Below the pieces are notes generated by a model. The model saw only the letters and a program-made list of their open reading frames with translations. It made no database searches and was not told the origin of the DNA. A stretch of 64,000 nt of DNA from Acinetobacter sp. ANC 4173 (GTDB lineage Bacteria; Pseudomonadota; Gammaproteobacteria; Pseudomonadales; Moraxellaceae): contig NZ_SJOF01000003.1 in NCBI RefSeq assembly GCF_004331255.1, positions 124,001 through 188,000 of the forward strand. Reading direction: 5' to 3'. A program made the position numbers and the translations under genes. This document shows positions 57,631-64,000 of this stretch, one piece after another. The stretch's first letter is position 1; each line of letters begins with the position of its first letter.

Positions 57631-57657
57631 AAAAAAGCCTCCTTTGGAGACTTTTTT
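57631..57657 (-). terminator. Rho-independent terminator of the sulfate-binding protein gene
   Basis: AAAAAAGCCTCC-TTTG-GAGACTTTTTT, a stem with one mismatch and T runs on both strands, 18 bases after the sbp stop. Confidence 0.85.
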
Positions 57658-57675
57658 GTACTATTTTAAGCCAGT

Positions 57676-58677
57676 TTAATTGGCTTGATTATAAATCTGA
57701 TCAAAAATCGCACCATTTACAAAGTGCGTTTGTTGCGCTTTTGCCCAACCACCAAATACATCTCCAATCGTAAAGAGTTTAATCTTTGGAAATTGGGCAG
57801 CGTATTTGGCTGCGGCTTGTGCATTGCGTGGGCGGAAATAATATTTTGCTGCTAAATCTTGTCCCTTCGGTGAATACAAATAATTTAAATACCCTTTGGC
57901 CAAGTTGCGATTGCCATCTTTATCAACGGTTCGATCAACAATCGCGACTGAAGGTTCTGCCAAGATAGAAACCGAAGGATAAACAATTTCAAACTCGCCT
58001 TTGCCCAAACCTTTGGTTGCCAACAAAGCTTCGTTTTCCCAAGACAACAACACATCCCCTATGCCACGTTCAGCAAAGGTGGTTAAAGAGCCTCGCGCCC
58101 CCGAATCCAGCACTTTGACATTGTGATACAGATTTTTGACCAACTCTTTCGCTTTGGCGTCATTGCCCCCGGGTTGTTTTAGAGCATAACCCCATGCCGC
58201 CAGATAAATCCAACGTGGTGCCCCACCTGTTTTTGGATTAGGGGTAATAATTTCAACGCCCGGCTTTACCAAGTCATTCCAGTCTTTAATGTGTTTTGGA
58301 TTGCCCTTGCGCACCAAAAAAACCACGGTTGAAGTATAAGGTGCCGAATTATTTGGAAATTCTTTTTGCCAATTTTTATCGATATAACCAGCTTTGACAA
58401 TTTCATCAATATCATTGGCCAAAGCTAAAGTCACCACATCGGCTTCTAAACCTGTTGCTACAGCGCGTGCTTGCTTACCAGACCCCCCATGAGACTGTTT
58501 GAATTCAATCTCTTGACCCGTGCGCTGCTTCCAGTACTGACCAAATTCTTTATTGTATTCTTGATAAAATTCACGGGTCGGATCATAAGACACATTCAAG
58601 AAGCTTTTTGCTGCCAAGACTTGCCCCGAAACCCCAGCTAAAATTGCAATTCCCAATGCAAAGAAAGATTTATTCAT
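57676..58677 (-). CDS. sbp: Periplasmic sulfate-binding protein
   Basis: 333 residues. Signal peptide [22 protein letters not shown]. The mature part starts with the sulfate-binding-protein signature [20 protein letters not shown] and includes [47 protein letters not shown] and [12 protein letters not shown]. It captures sulfate (or thiosulfate) for a CysTWA importer, which is not in the window. A single-gene unit with its own terminator; likely CysB-controlled, though no site was recognised. Confidence 0.94.
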   Translation of the reverse strand: MNKSFFALGIAILAGVSGQVLAAKSFLNVSYDPTREFYQEYNKEFGQYWKQRTGQEIEFKQSHGGSGKQARAVATGLEADVVTLALANDIDEIVKAGYIDKNWQKEFPNNSAPYTSTVVFLVRKGNPKHIKDWNDLVKPGVEIITPNPKTGGAPRWIYLAAWGYALKQPGGNDAKAKELVKNLYHNVKVLDSGARGSLTTFAERGIGDVLLSWENEALLATKGLGKGEFEIVYPSVSILAEPSVAIVDRTVDKDGNRNLAKGYLNYLYSPKGQDLAAKYYFRPRNAQAAAKYAAQFPKIKLFTIGDVFGGWAKAQQTHFVNGAIFDQIYNQAN

Positions 58678-59078
58678 TGTCGGACTCTAATGACTGTTTT
58701 TTGCACTATATTTTTAATCAATAGTTTGCACAATCATGTTGGCTATAATCATTTATTCATAGTTTTTCTAATTTTAAGATATATAAAATATTGCAATATA
58801 AGCCTCAAATTATGCTGCATCATGTCATGAAATAGTCTAAAATTTGTCACAATATTACAATCTTCATGATGTCTTCATATTTATTTGCTACAACAATAAT
58901 AGATCGTTATTACTGTAATCATTAAGCGTAAAATCATTTAGATTTTCTTATCTTTTTGTAAAAAGTGTGATGTAAGTCTACTTTTTTGTTTCTATAGATG
59001 TTTAAATTGTAGCTATAGTATGTAGAACAGTATTTTAAAAAAAGTTCTCAACGTGTTGAGTTAAAGGGGGAATTCGCG
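58678..59078. other. 401-bp AT-rich intergenic region
   Basis: Lies between two divergent genes (sbp, minus; small secreted protein, plus). It must hold both promoters. A perfect ATATTGCAATAT palindrome lies around 58786-58797. TGTAGCTATAGT about 70 bases before the plus-strand gene is a possible extended -10. No RNA gene or longer ORF was recognised. Confidence 0.4.
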
Positions 59079-59375
59079 ATGAACGTACACTTTTTTCAAG
59101 CCATCTTTCTGAGTGTGGGTTTGGGTTTAATGGCTCAATCGGGTCACACTGCTGCAATTAAAGCCACCCTGAACAAAAGTGCAGCACCAGAAAAAGTCTC
59201 TTTGATTGAAAAAGCACTCAATCAGCAAAAGCAAGGTGACAATTATTTGCAGGCAGATAACAATTTAAAAGTGCTGACCGCAATTAAAGTTGCACCGACC
59301 CAAAGTTTCTTTGCAACGCAAAATGAGCGCTTCTCACGTTTCTTACAAGCGATTTTCCCGCAAAATAATTCTTGA
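59079..59375 (+). CDS. Small exported protein of unknown function
   Basis: 98 residues. It starts MNVHFFQAIFLSVGLGLMAQSGHTAA, a signal peptide with cleavage expected after HTAA or GHTA. The mature ~70 residues are Lys/Gln/Asn-rich (KVSLIEKALNQQKQGDNYLQADNNLKVL) and lack cysteines. A strong AAAGGGGGA ribosome site lies before the ATG. A terminator-like hairpin follows. No family recognised; codon use looks normal and the strong ribosome site supports a real gene. Confidence 0.75.
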   Translation: MNVHFFQAIFLSVGLGLMAQSGHTAAIKATLNKSAAPEKVSLIEKALNQQKQGDNYLQADNNLKVLTAIKVAPTQSFFATQNERFSRFLQAIFPQNNS

Positions 59376-59413
59376 TTCAAACGCCCAATTTTTTCCCCTT
59401 AAAAATTGGTCAT

Positions 59414-59461
59414 AAGCCCAGTCACAAATGTTGAATTAAGCATTAAGTGATTGGGCTTTTT
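59414..59461 (+). terminator. Terminator-like hairpin after the small exported protein gene
   Basis: AAGCCCAGTCAC (59414-59425) pairs with GTGATTGGGCTT (59447-59458), one mismatch, 21-base loop, followed by TTTT. A TATAAT at 59465-59470 just after it may be the -10 of gltX. Confidence 0.6.
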
Positions 59462-59501
59462 CGTTATAATAGCCTCAGTTTATTTTCTGAAAAATATTGT
59501 T

Positions 59502-61010
59502 ATGACTATTCGTACCCGTATTGCTCCCTCACCTACAGGGTTTCCTCATGTAGGAACTGCCTACATCGCGTTATTTAACATGTGTTTTGCAAAAAAACAT
59601 GGCGGCGAATTTATCTTACGTATTGAAGATACCGACCAACTTCGCTCGACACCTGAATCTGAAAAAATGATTTTAGATTCTTTACGCTGGTTAGGTTTGA
59701 ATTGGTCTGAGGGACCAGACGTGGGCGGACCTCACGCACCTTATCGCCAATCGGAGCGTATGCATATCTACAAACAATATGCTTTAGATTTGGTTGAAAA
59801 AGGCCATGCATTCTACTGCTTCGCAACGGCTGAAGAACTAGATCAAATGCGTGAAGAACAACAAGCACGTGGCGAAACACAAAAATATGATGGCCGTGGC
59901 TTAAAACTCACCCAAGAAGAAGTGCAACGCCGCCTTGCAGCGGGTGAACCACACGTAATTCGGATGAAAGTACCTGAAGACGGCGTGTGTAAAGTTAATG
60001 ACTTGTTACGTGGTGAGGTTGAAATTCCTTGGGCGCAAGTCGACATGCAAGTGTTATTAAAAACCGACGGTTTACCAACTTATCACTTGGCAAACGTGGT
60101 TGATGATCACTTAATGGAAATCACCCATGTGCTTCGTGGTGAAGAATGGTTGCCATCTGCACCAAAACACCAGTTACTTTACCAATATTTTGGCTGGGAA
60201 ATGCCAACTCTGTGCCACATGCCATTGTTGCGTAATCCAGACAAATCAAAACTGTCTAAACGTAAAAACCCGACCTCGATCAACTACTACCGTGACATTG
60301 GTGTATTGCCTGAAGCGCTCTTGAACTACTTGGGTCGTATGGGCTGGTCAATGCCTGACGAACGTGAAGTCTTTACCTTAAATGACATGGTTGAACACTT
60401 TGATGTGAAACGTGTGTCTTTAGGTGGTCCAATTTTTGATGTGGAAAAACTTAATTGGCTGAATGGTCAATGGATTAAATCCCTCACTCCTGGTCAGTTA
60501 CTCGATCGTCTGTTGAGCTGGAAAAGTGACCGCAATACCTTAGAAGATATTGCAGCTGCAATTCAGCCACGTATTCACTTGTTGTCTGAAGCAGTGAATT
60601 GGGCCGGTTTCTATTTCAACCACATGCCACAAATTAGCAAAGAACAGTTTGAAAGCAAGAAGTTGACTGAAGAACAAGTGCGTCAAAGCTTGCAATTTGC
60701 CATTTGGCGTTTAGAAAGCCAGTTTGCGTGGAACAATGACACGGTGAGTCAAATCCTGATGGATTTAGCCAACCAGATGAACATTAAGCTGCGTGATTTC
60801 ATGCCAGCCTTCTTTATTGCGATTGCAGGTTCGACTTCTTCGACCCCAGTCATGCAATCGATGGTGACTTTAGGTCCAGACTTAACCTTCGCTCGTTTAC
60901 GCCATGCACTGGAAATTGTGGGTGCACCGAGCAAAAAAGAAGCGAAAGTATGGGAAAAATTAAATGAAAGTCTGAAATTGCCGAAAAATGATGCAATTGA
61001 ACAAGCCTAA
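59502..61010 (+). CDS. gltX: Glutamyl-tRNA synthetase
   Basis: 502 residues from the ATG giving [13 protein letters not shown]. Class I aaRS. The HIGH-type motif here reads [16 protein letters not shown] and the KMSKS-type motif [18 protein letters not shown], a variant form compared with the common YLHIGGARTALF and [26 protein letters not shown] and [16 protein letters not shown] are conserved. It charges tRNA-Glu, whose gene lies just downstream. An upstream in-frame extension is not conserved-looking and is left out. Confidence 0.96.
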   Translation: MTIRTRIAPSPTGFPHVGTAYIALFNMCFAKKHGGEFILRIEDTDQLRSTPESEKMILDSLRWLGLNWSEGPDVGGPHAPYRQSERMHIYKQYALDLVEKGHAFYCFATAEELDQMREEQQARGETQKYDGRGLKLTQEEVQRRLAAGEPHVIRMKVPEDGVCKVNDLLRGEVEIPWAQVDMQVLLKTDGLPTYHLANVVDDHLMEITHVLRGEEWLPSAPKHQLLYQYFGWEMPTLCHMPLLRNPDKSKLSKRKNPTSINYYRDIGVLPEALLNYLGRMGWSMPDEREVFTLNDMVEHFDVKRVSLGGPIFDVEKLNWLNGQWIKSLTPGQLLDRLLSWKSDRNTLEDIAAAIQPRIHLLSEAVNWAGFYFNHMPQISKEQFESKKLTEEQVRQSLQFAIWRLESQFAWNNDTVSQILMDLANQMNIKLRDFMPAFFIAIAGSTSSTPVMQSMVTLGPDLTFARLRHALEIVGAPSKKEAKVWEKLNESLKLPKNDAIEQA

Positions 61011-61022
61011 TTAAATTAGCTG

Positions 61023-61051
61023 TTGACGTGTGAGCAGAATATCCCTAATAT
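61023..61051 (+). promoter_or_regulatory. tRNA promoter
   Basis: TTGACG (61023-61028), exactly 17 bases, TAATAT (61046-61051), followed by a GC-rich TGCGCTC discriminator typical of stringently controlled stable-RNA promoters. It lies 16 bases before tRNA-Ala and probably drives both tRNAs. Confidence 0.75.
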
Positions 61052-61067
61052 TGCGCTCACACAGACT

Positions 61068-61143
61068 GGGGTCATAGCTCAGTTGGTAGAGCGCTACAAT
61101 GGCATTGTAGAGGTCAGCGGTTCGATCCCGCTTGACTCCACCA
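61068..61143 (+). tRNA. tRNA-Ala (GGC)
   Basis: 76 bases with a full cloverleaf: acceptor GGGGTCA/TGACTCC, D-arm GCTC-AGTTGGTA-GAGC, anticodon arm CTACA-ATGGCAT-TGTAG with GGC at 34-36, T-arm AGCGG-TTCGATC-CCGCT, encoded CCA. The G3-U70 pair, the main alanine identity element, is present. Confidence 0.97.
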
Positions 61144-61173
61144 AAAAATCGTTTTACCTGTGTTGCCTCATAA

Positions 61174-61249
61174 GTCCCTATCGTCTAGAGGCCTAGGACA
61201 TCGCCCTTTCACGGCGGTAACCGGGGTTCGAATCCCCGTAGGGACGCCA
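61174..61249 (+). tRNA. tRNA-Glu (TTC)
   Basis: 76 bases: acceptor GTCCCTA/TAGGGAC, anticodon arm with CGCC-CTTTCAC-GGCG and TTC anticodon, T-arm CGGGG-TTCGAAT-CCCCG, encoded CCA. Thirty bases after tRNA-Ala and close to gltX, which charges it. Confidence 0.97.
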
Positions 61250-61254
61250 AATTC

Positions 61255-61285
61255 AAAAAAGCCACTGTTCAACAGTGGCTTTTTT
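61255..61285 (+). terminator. Rho-independent terminator after the tRNAs
   Basis: AAAAAAGCCACTG-TTCAA-CAGTGGCTTTTTT, a perfect stem and T run, six bases after tRNA-Glu. Confidence 0.93.
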
Positions 61286-61377
61286 ATTGCCTCAACAAAA
61301 CATAAATTTGCCTGAATTATTTTAGCTCTGTACAACATTCCGCTAGAATAAACTCAGATAAAAATGATGGAGCTGAA

Positions 61378-61719
61378 ATGCAATACCGTTGCCCAAAATG
61401 CCAAAGTCCGAAGATTATGCCTGTTGCTCAAGCCAATGCGCCTGCAGCACGCCCAGTTGTGCCAAAAAGTTTGGTGTTCCTTGTGCCTTCCATTTTTGTT
61501 TTGTTGCTTTTGGTGTTAATTAGCATCGCCATGTGGTTATTTGGTGATGGTGCAGGCTCAACCCTGCAAATTGCAACGGTTGTGGTGTTTGTGATCTGTG
61601 CTGTTGCAAGTTTCTTGTTCTACCGCGATTTACCCGATTTCAAAATTTCAATGCAATCATTTATGCAATCCCAAAAAAAATGGAAATGCCGTGAATGCGA
61701 ACACGAGTGGGAAATCTAA
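61378..61719 (+). CDS. Zinc-ribbon membrane protein of unknown function
   Basis: 113 residues. It begins MQYRCPKCQSPKIMP with a C-x2-C and ends KKWKCRECEHEWEI with a second C-x2-C, so one zinc ribbon could be formed by both ends. Two hydrophobic segments lie between (~31-58 and ~62-82). Both termini would then be on the cytoplasmic side and could close the ribbon together. GGAG lies 8 bases upstream. No function known. Confidence 0.8.
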   Translation: MQYRCPKCQSPKIMPVAQANAPAARPVVPKSLVFLVPSIFVLLLLVLISIAMWLFGDGAGSTLQIATVVVFVICAVASFLFYRDLPDFKISMQSFMQSQKKWKCRECEHEWEI

Positions 61720-61741
61720 TTCAATCCAACTTCACATCAGC

Positions 61742-62719
61742 TTAATGCTGATGTGAATGGTCATGAGTGTCTTGCTCTGAATGAACATGCGCTGGTGCTT
61801 CATGTTGATGAACCCCTCGCTGACTATGTGCATGCGCCATACATTCATCATCTTCAATCTGTAAAGTCATTTCCGCGATACCATATTGCTGATGTAGCAT
61901 CGCGGAAGCTGTCTGATACAACTGTTTTTGATCGGCATGTGGTGCATATAGATGCACAGTGAGATGAATGTTTTTAGAGCTGATGGCCCAAACCTTGAGT
62001 TGATGGATACTTTCCACTTTAGGCAATTGTAGTAAATCTTGACGCAATTGCTCTATATCAATTTCTTCTGGTACCCCTTCCAATAAAATATTAATACTCT
62101 GTTTCAGTAAAATCCACGTCCGTGGCAACACCCAAAAGCCAATCAAGACAGCAATCAGCGTATCCACCCAATACCACTGGGTAAAATAAATCACAATGGC
62201 CCCAATAATCACTCCGACTGAACCTAAGGCATCACTTAAAACCTCTAAATAAGCGCCTTTCACATTCAGACTTTCTTGTGCACTGGAAAACAAGATGCGC
62301 ATGGAAATTAAATTAATGATCAAGCCAATGACGGCCACAACCAACATACCCATACTTTGAATTTCTGGAGGATGACTAAAACGCTGATAGGCTTCGTATA
62401 AAATATAGATGGCAACTAAGAACAACATTAGCGCATTAAATAACGCCGCTAAAATTTCGAAACGCTGATAGCCAAAGGTCCGTTTATTATCCGCAGGTAA
62501 TTTGCCAATTTTAATGGCGACCAAAGCAATCGCGAGTGCTGCTGCATCGGTAAACATATGTGCCGCATCCGAAAGCAATGCCAAACTCTGCGTAATAAAA
62601 CCCGCGATGACTTCAATAATTAAAAAAATACTGGTCAGCATTAAAGCGAAACTTAACTTCTTCGCATTTTTTTCAGTCACGGTTGCATGTGTATGCTCAT
62701 GCCCATGCGATCCACTCAT
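61742..62719 (-). CDS. czcD: CDF cation efflux transporter, CzcD-like
   Basis: 325 residues from the ATG with GAGGC upstream (MSGSHGHEHTHATV). Six membrane helices. Metal site in TM2: SLALLSDAAHMFTDAAALA (His-x3-Asp); in TM5: AYLEVLSDALGSVGVI with Glu in place of the second His, as in the CzcD subgroup. The N-terminus and especially the C-terminal ~30 residues are His-rich (HSEQDTHDHSHQH). It exports Zn, Co or Cd in exchange for protons. Beside a CzcA-type pump gene, so a metal-resistance block. Confidence 0.92.
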   Translation of the reverse strand: MSGSHGHEHTHATVTEKNAKKLSFALMLTSIFLIIEVIAGFITQSLALLSDAAHMFTDAAALAIALVAIKIGKLPADNKRTFGYQRFEILAALFNALMLFLVAIYILYEAYQRFSHPPEIQSMGMLVVAVIGLIINLISMRILFSSAQESLNVKGAYLEVLSDALGSVGVIIGAIVIYFTQWYWVDTLIAVLIGFWVLPRTWILLKQSINILLEGVPEEIDIEQLRQDLLQLPKVESIHQLKVWAISSKNIHLTVHLYAPHADQKQLYQTASAMLHQQYGIAEMTLQIEDDECMAHAHSQRGVHQHEAPAHVHSEQDTHDHSHQH

Positions 62720-62800
62720 ATTGTTGCCTCTATTCATTCTTATTTCAGTCAACTTGGTCAAATTCGACCTACACGTTATATTTTACTTTGCAAAATATAT

Positions 62801-62819
62801 GAAAATAATTATCATTTGC
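62801..62819. promoter_or_regulatory. Fur-like operator between divergent metal genes
   Basis: GAAAATAATTATCATTTGC matches the 19-bp Fur consensus at 14 positions. It lies in the 166-bp divergent region between the CDF exporter gene and the DUF4198-like gene. It could also belong to another Fur-family regulator such as Zur. Confidence 0.45.
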
Positions 62820-62885
62820 ATATCTAATTGATTGGCTAAGTCTTCACTTATCTTCTCGCATCATTTTTGAAATTGGAATTCTGTT

Positions 62886-63689
62886 ATGAAAAAAATTGTT
62901 ATTCTTTCTGGGGTACTGCTGAGCAGCTATGGCTTTGCACATGAACCTTATGTCGCGCCACTGGCCTTTACCACGGATAACACCCAAATTCCTGTTATTG
63001 CAGCTTATGCAGAGCAAGCCTTACAAGCAGAATATGCACTCAAAGATCCACAATTTACCATTGTTCAACCCAACCAAAAGCAAGCCACCTTACAGCCCAC
63101 AACGACTTTAAAATCTGCCACCACCTTTGATTTACCCCTACCCGAAAAAGGCACCTATACGGTTTTTGCCAAGACCAGTTACCCAATCCAATATGTTCAG
63201 CATAATAAACAATGGAAAATTTTAGCCGATGCGACAGCAGAGCAAGTCCCGCCTTTAAGTGAGCGTGATTATGTGATTGCCAGCGACTTTAAGGGCAAAT
63301 TGCCCAAAAAAGTAGACACCGTTCGTGAATGGACCTTGCAGACTTATATCAGCAAACAATCGACTTCTGCGATTGCTGCGAGTTCAGCACCGATTCAGGT
63401 CAATTTTTCTACCCATCCGAATGCACTGATCGCGCAGCAAGCGGTTCAGCTCCACATTCATAAAGCCAATAAACCTTTAGCTCAGGCTGAGTTAGTGGTT
63501 CGTGCTCAAGGTGCAACTGAAGCTCAAGCACTCCGCATTCCTGTACACAATAATGGCAGTGCCAATCTTACTTTTCCACATGCTGGAAATTACTTGATCG
63601 AAGTGTCTGAAAAACTCGATAACAAAGCGACTCCGAAAAATCAGTACGCCACCATTATCAGTGTCCATGTTGCTCAAGCAAATTCTTAA
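62886..63689 (+). CDS. DUF4198-like periplasmic protein, metal-associated
   Basis: 267 residues. Signal peptide MKKIVILSGVLLSSYGFA, mature start HEPYVAPLAFTTDNTQIPV with an N-terminal His. The layout is that of DUF4198/NikM-like periplasmic proteins: a first beta-rich domain (~25-150, ending in LPEKGTYTVFAKTSYPIQYV-type strands), then a second domain (QAVQLHIHKANKPLAQAELVVRAQG, NLTFPHAGNYLIEVSEK). Such proteins occur next to metal transporters and may carry metal. It stands convergent to the CzcA-type pump. Function is inferred from context. Confidence 0.7.
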   Translation: MKKIVILSGVLLSSYGFAHEPYVAPLAFTTDNTQIPVIAAYAEQALQAEYALKDPQFTIVQPNQKQATLQPTTTLKSATTFDLPLPEKGTYTVFAKTSYPIQYVQHNKQWKILADATAEQVPPLSERDYVIASDFKGKLPKKVDTVREWTLQTYISKQSTSAIAASSAPIQVNFSTHPNALIAQQAVQLHIHKANKPLAQAELVVRAQGATEAQALRIPVHNNGSANLTFPHAGNYLIEVSEKLDNKATPKNQYATIISVHVAQANS

Positions 63690-63698
63690 GACTCAACA

Positions 63699-63727
63699 AT
63701 GCCTTGATTCAAAGCGAATCAAGGCAT
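63699..63727. terminator. Bidirectional terminator-like hairpin
   Basis: A perfect 12-bp stem ATGCCTTGATTC / GAATCAAGGCAT with loop AAAGC, between convergent genes. Only a short T-rich tail (ATTTCATTT) follows, so efficiency is uncertain. Confidence 0.65.
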
Positions 63728-63734
63728 ATTTCAT

Positions 63735-64000
<266 letters not shown>

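Overview
The window is about 64 kb of a moderately AT-rich gammaproteobacterial chromosome. Gene content and order point strongly to Acinetobacter (Moraxellaceae). The evidence is the competence/type IV pilus operon fimU-pilV-pilW(comB)-pilX-pilY1(comC)-comE-comF, the split dcw cluster without mraZ, a SpoT whose synthetase domain is degenerate, and the neighbourhood spoT-ridA-bfd-bfr-pglL-pilA. The species cannot be fixed from the sequence alone.

Layout. 1-2079 (minus): the rpsP-rimM-trmD-rplS ribosomal operon, with rplS running off the left edge. 2226-9327 (minus): minor pilin/adhesin/competence operon. 9493-15466: ispH (minus), then gmk, rpoZ, spoT, ridA, bfd and bfr (plus). 15509-28893: the accessory core. 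A PglL-type O-oligosaccharyltransferase gene and the major pilin gene pilA are separated by nine glycan genes: one plus-strand GT4 gene and an eight-gene minus-strand run (GT-C/TPR protein, GtrB/DPM1-like GT2, PglK-like ABC flippase, GT4, GT2, galactofuranosyltransferase-like GT2, UDP-galactopyranose mutase, GT4). The middle of this block is much more AT-rich than its surroundings. pilA has a very good sigma-54 promoter. 29157-31380 (minus): a lemA/TPM-domain operon. 31524-32387: a metal-dependent hydrolase gene destroyed by in-frame stops. 32593-38565: gltB-gltD. 39006-46742 (minus): pilM-N-O-P-Q, aroK, aroB and a SPOR protein gene. 46908-49433: PBP1A on the plus strand. 49490-57501 (minus): rlmA and the first half of dcw (rsmH-ftsL-ftsI-murE-murF-mraY). 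57676-64000: sulfate-binding protein, a small secreted orphan, gltX, tRNA-Ala and tRNA-Glu, a zinc-ribbon membrane protein, and a metal-efflux block (CDF exporter, DUF4198-like periplasmic protein, CzcA-type RND pump running off the right edge).

How it fits together. Three separate loci build one machine, a type IV pilus that also serves DNA uptake: minor pilins with PilY1, the PilMNOPQ alignment complex and secretin, and the major pilin. The glycan island most likely makes a galactofuranose-containing lipid-linked oligosaccharide. It also carries a second, independent-looking pair, a polyprenyl-phosphate glycosyltransferase plus a GT-C enzyme directly after pilA, which may decorate the pilin with single sugars. 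That dual arrangement is the most interesting feature seen. Other notable points are a Bfr that keeps its heme ligand but has lost four of six ferroxidase ligands, a Fur box lying on the bfd promoter, and several uncharacterised palindromic operator candidates.

All functional names rest on reading motifs and context; no database search was run.
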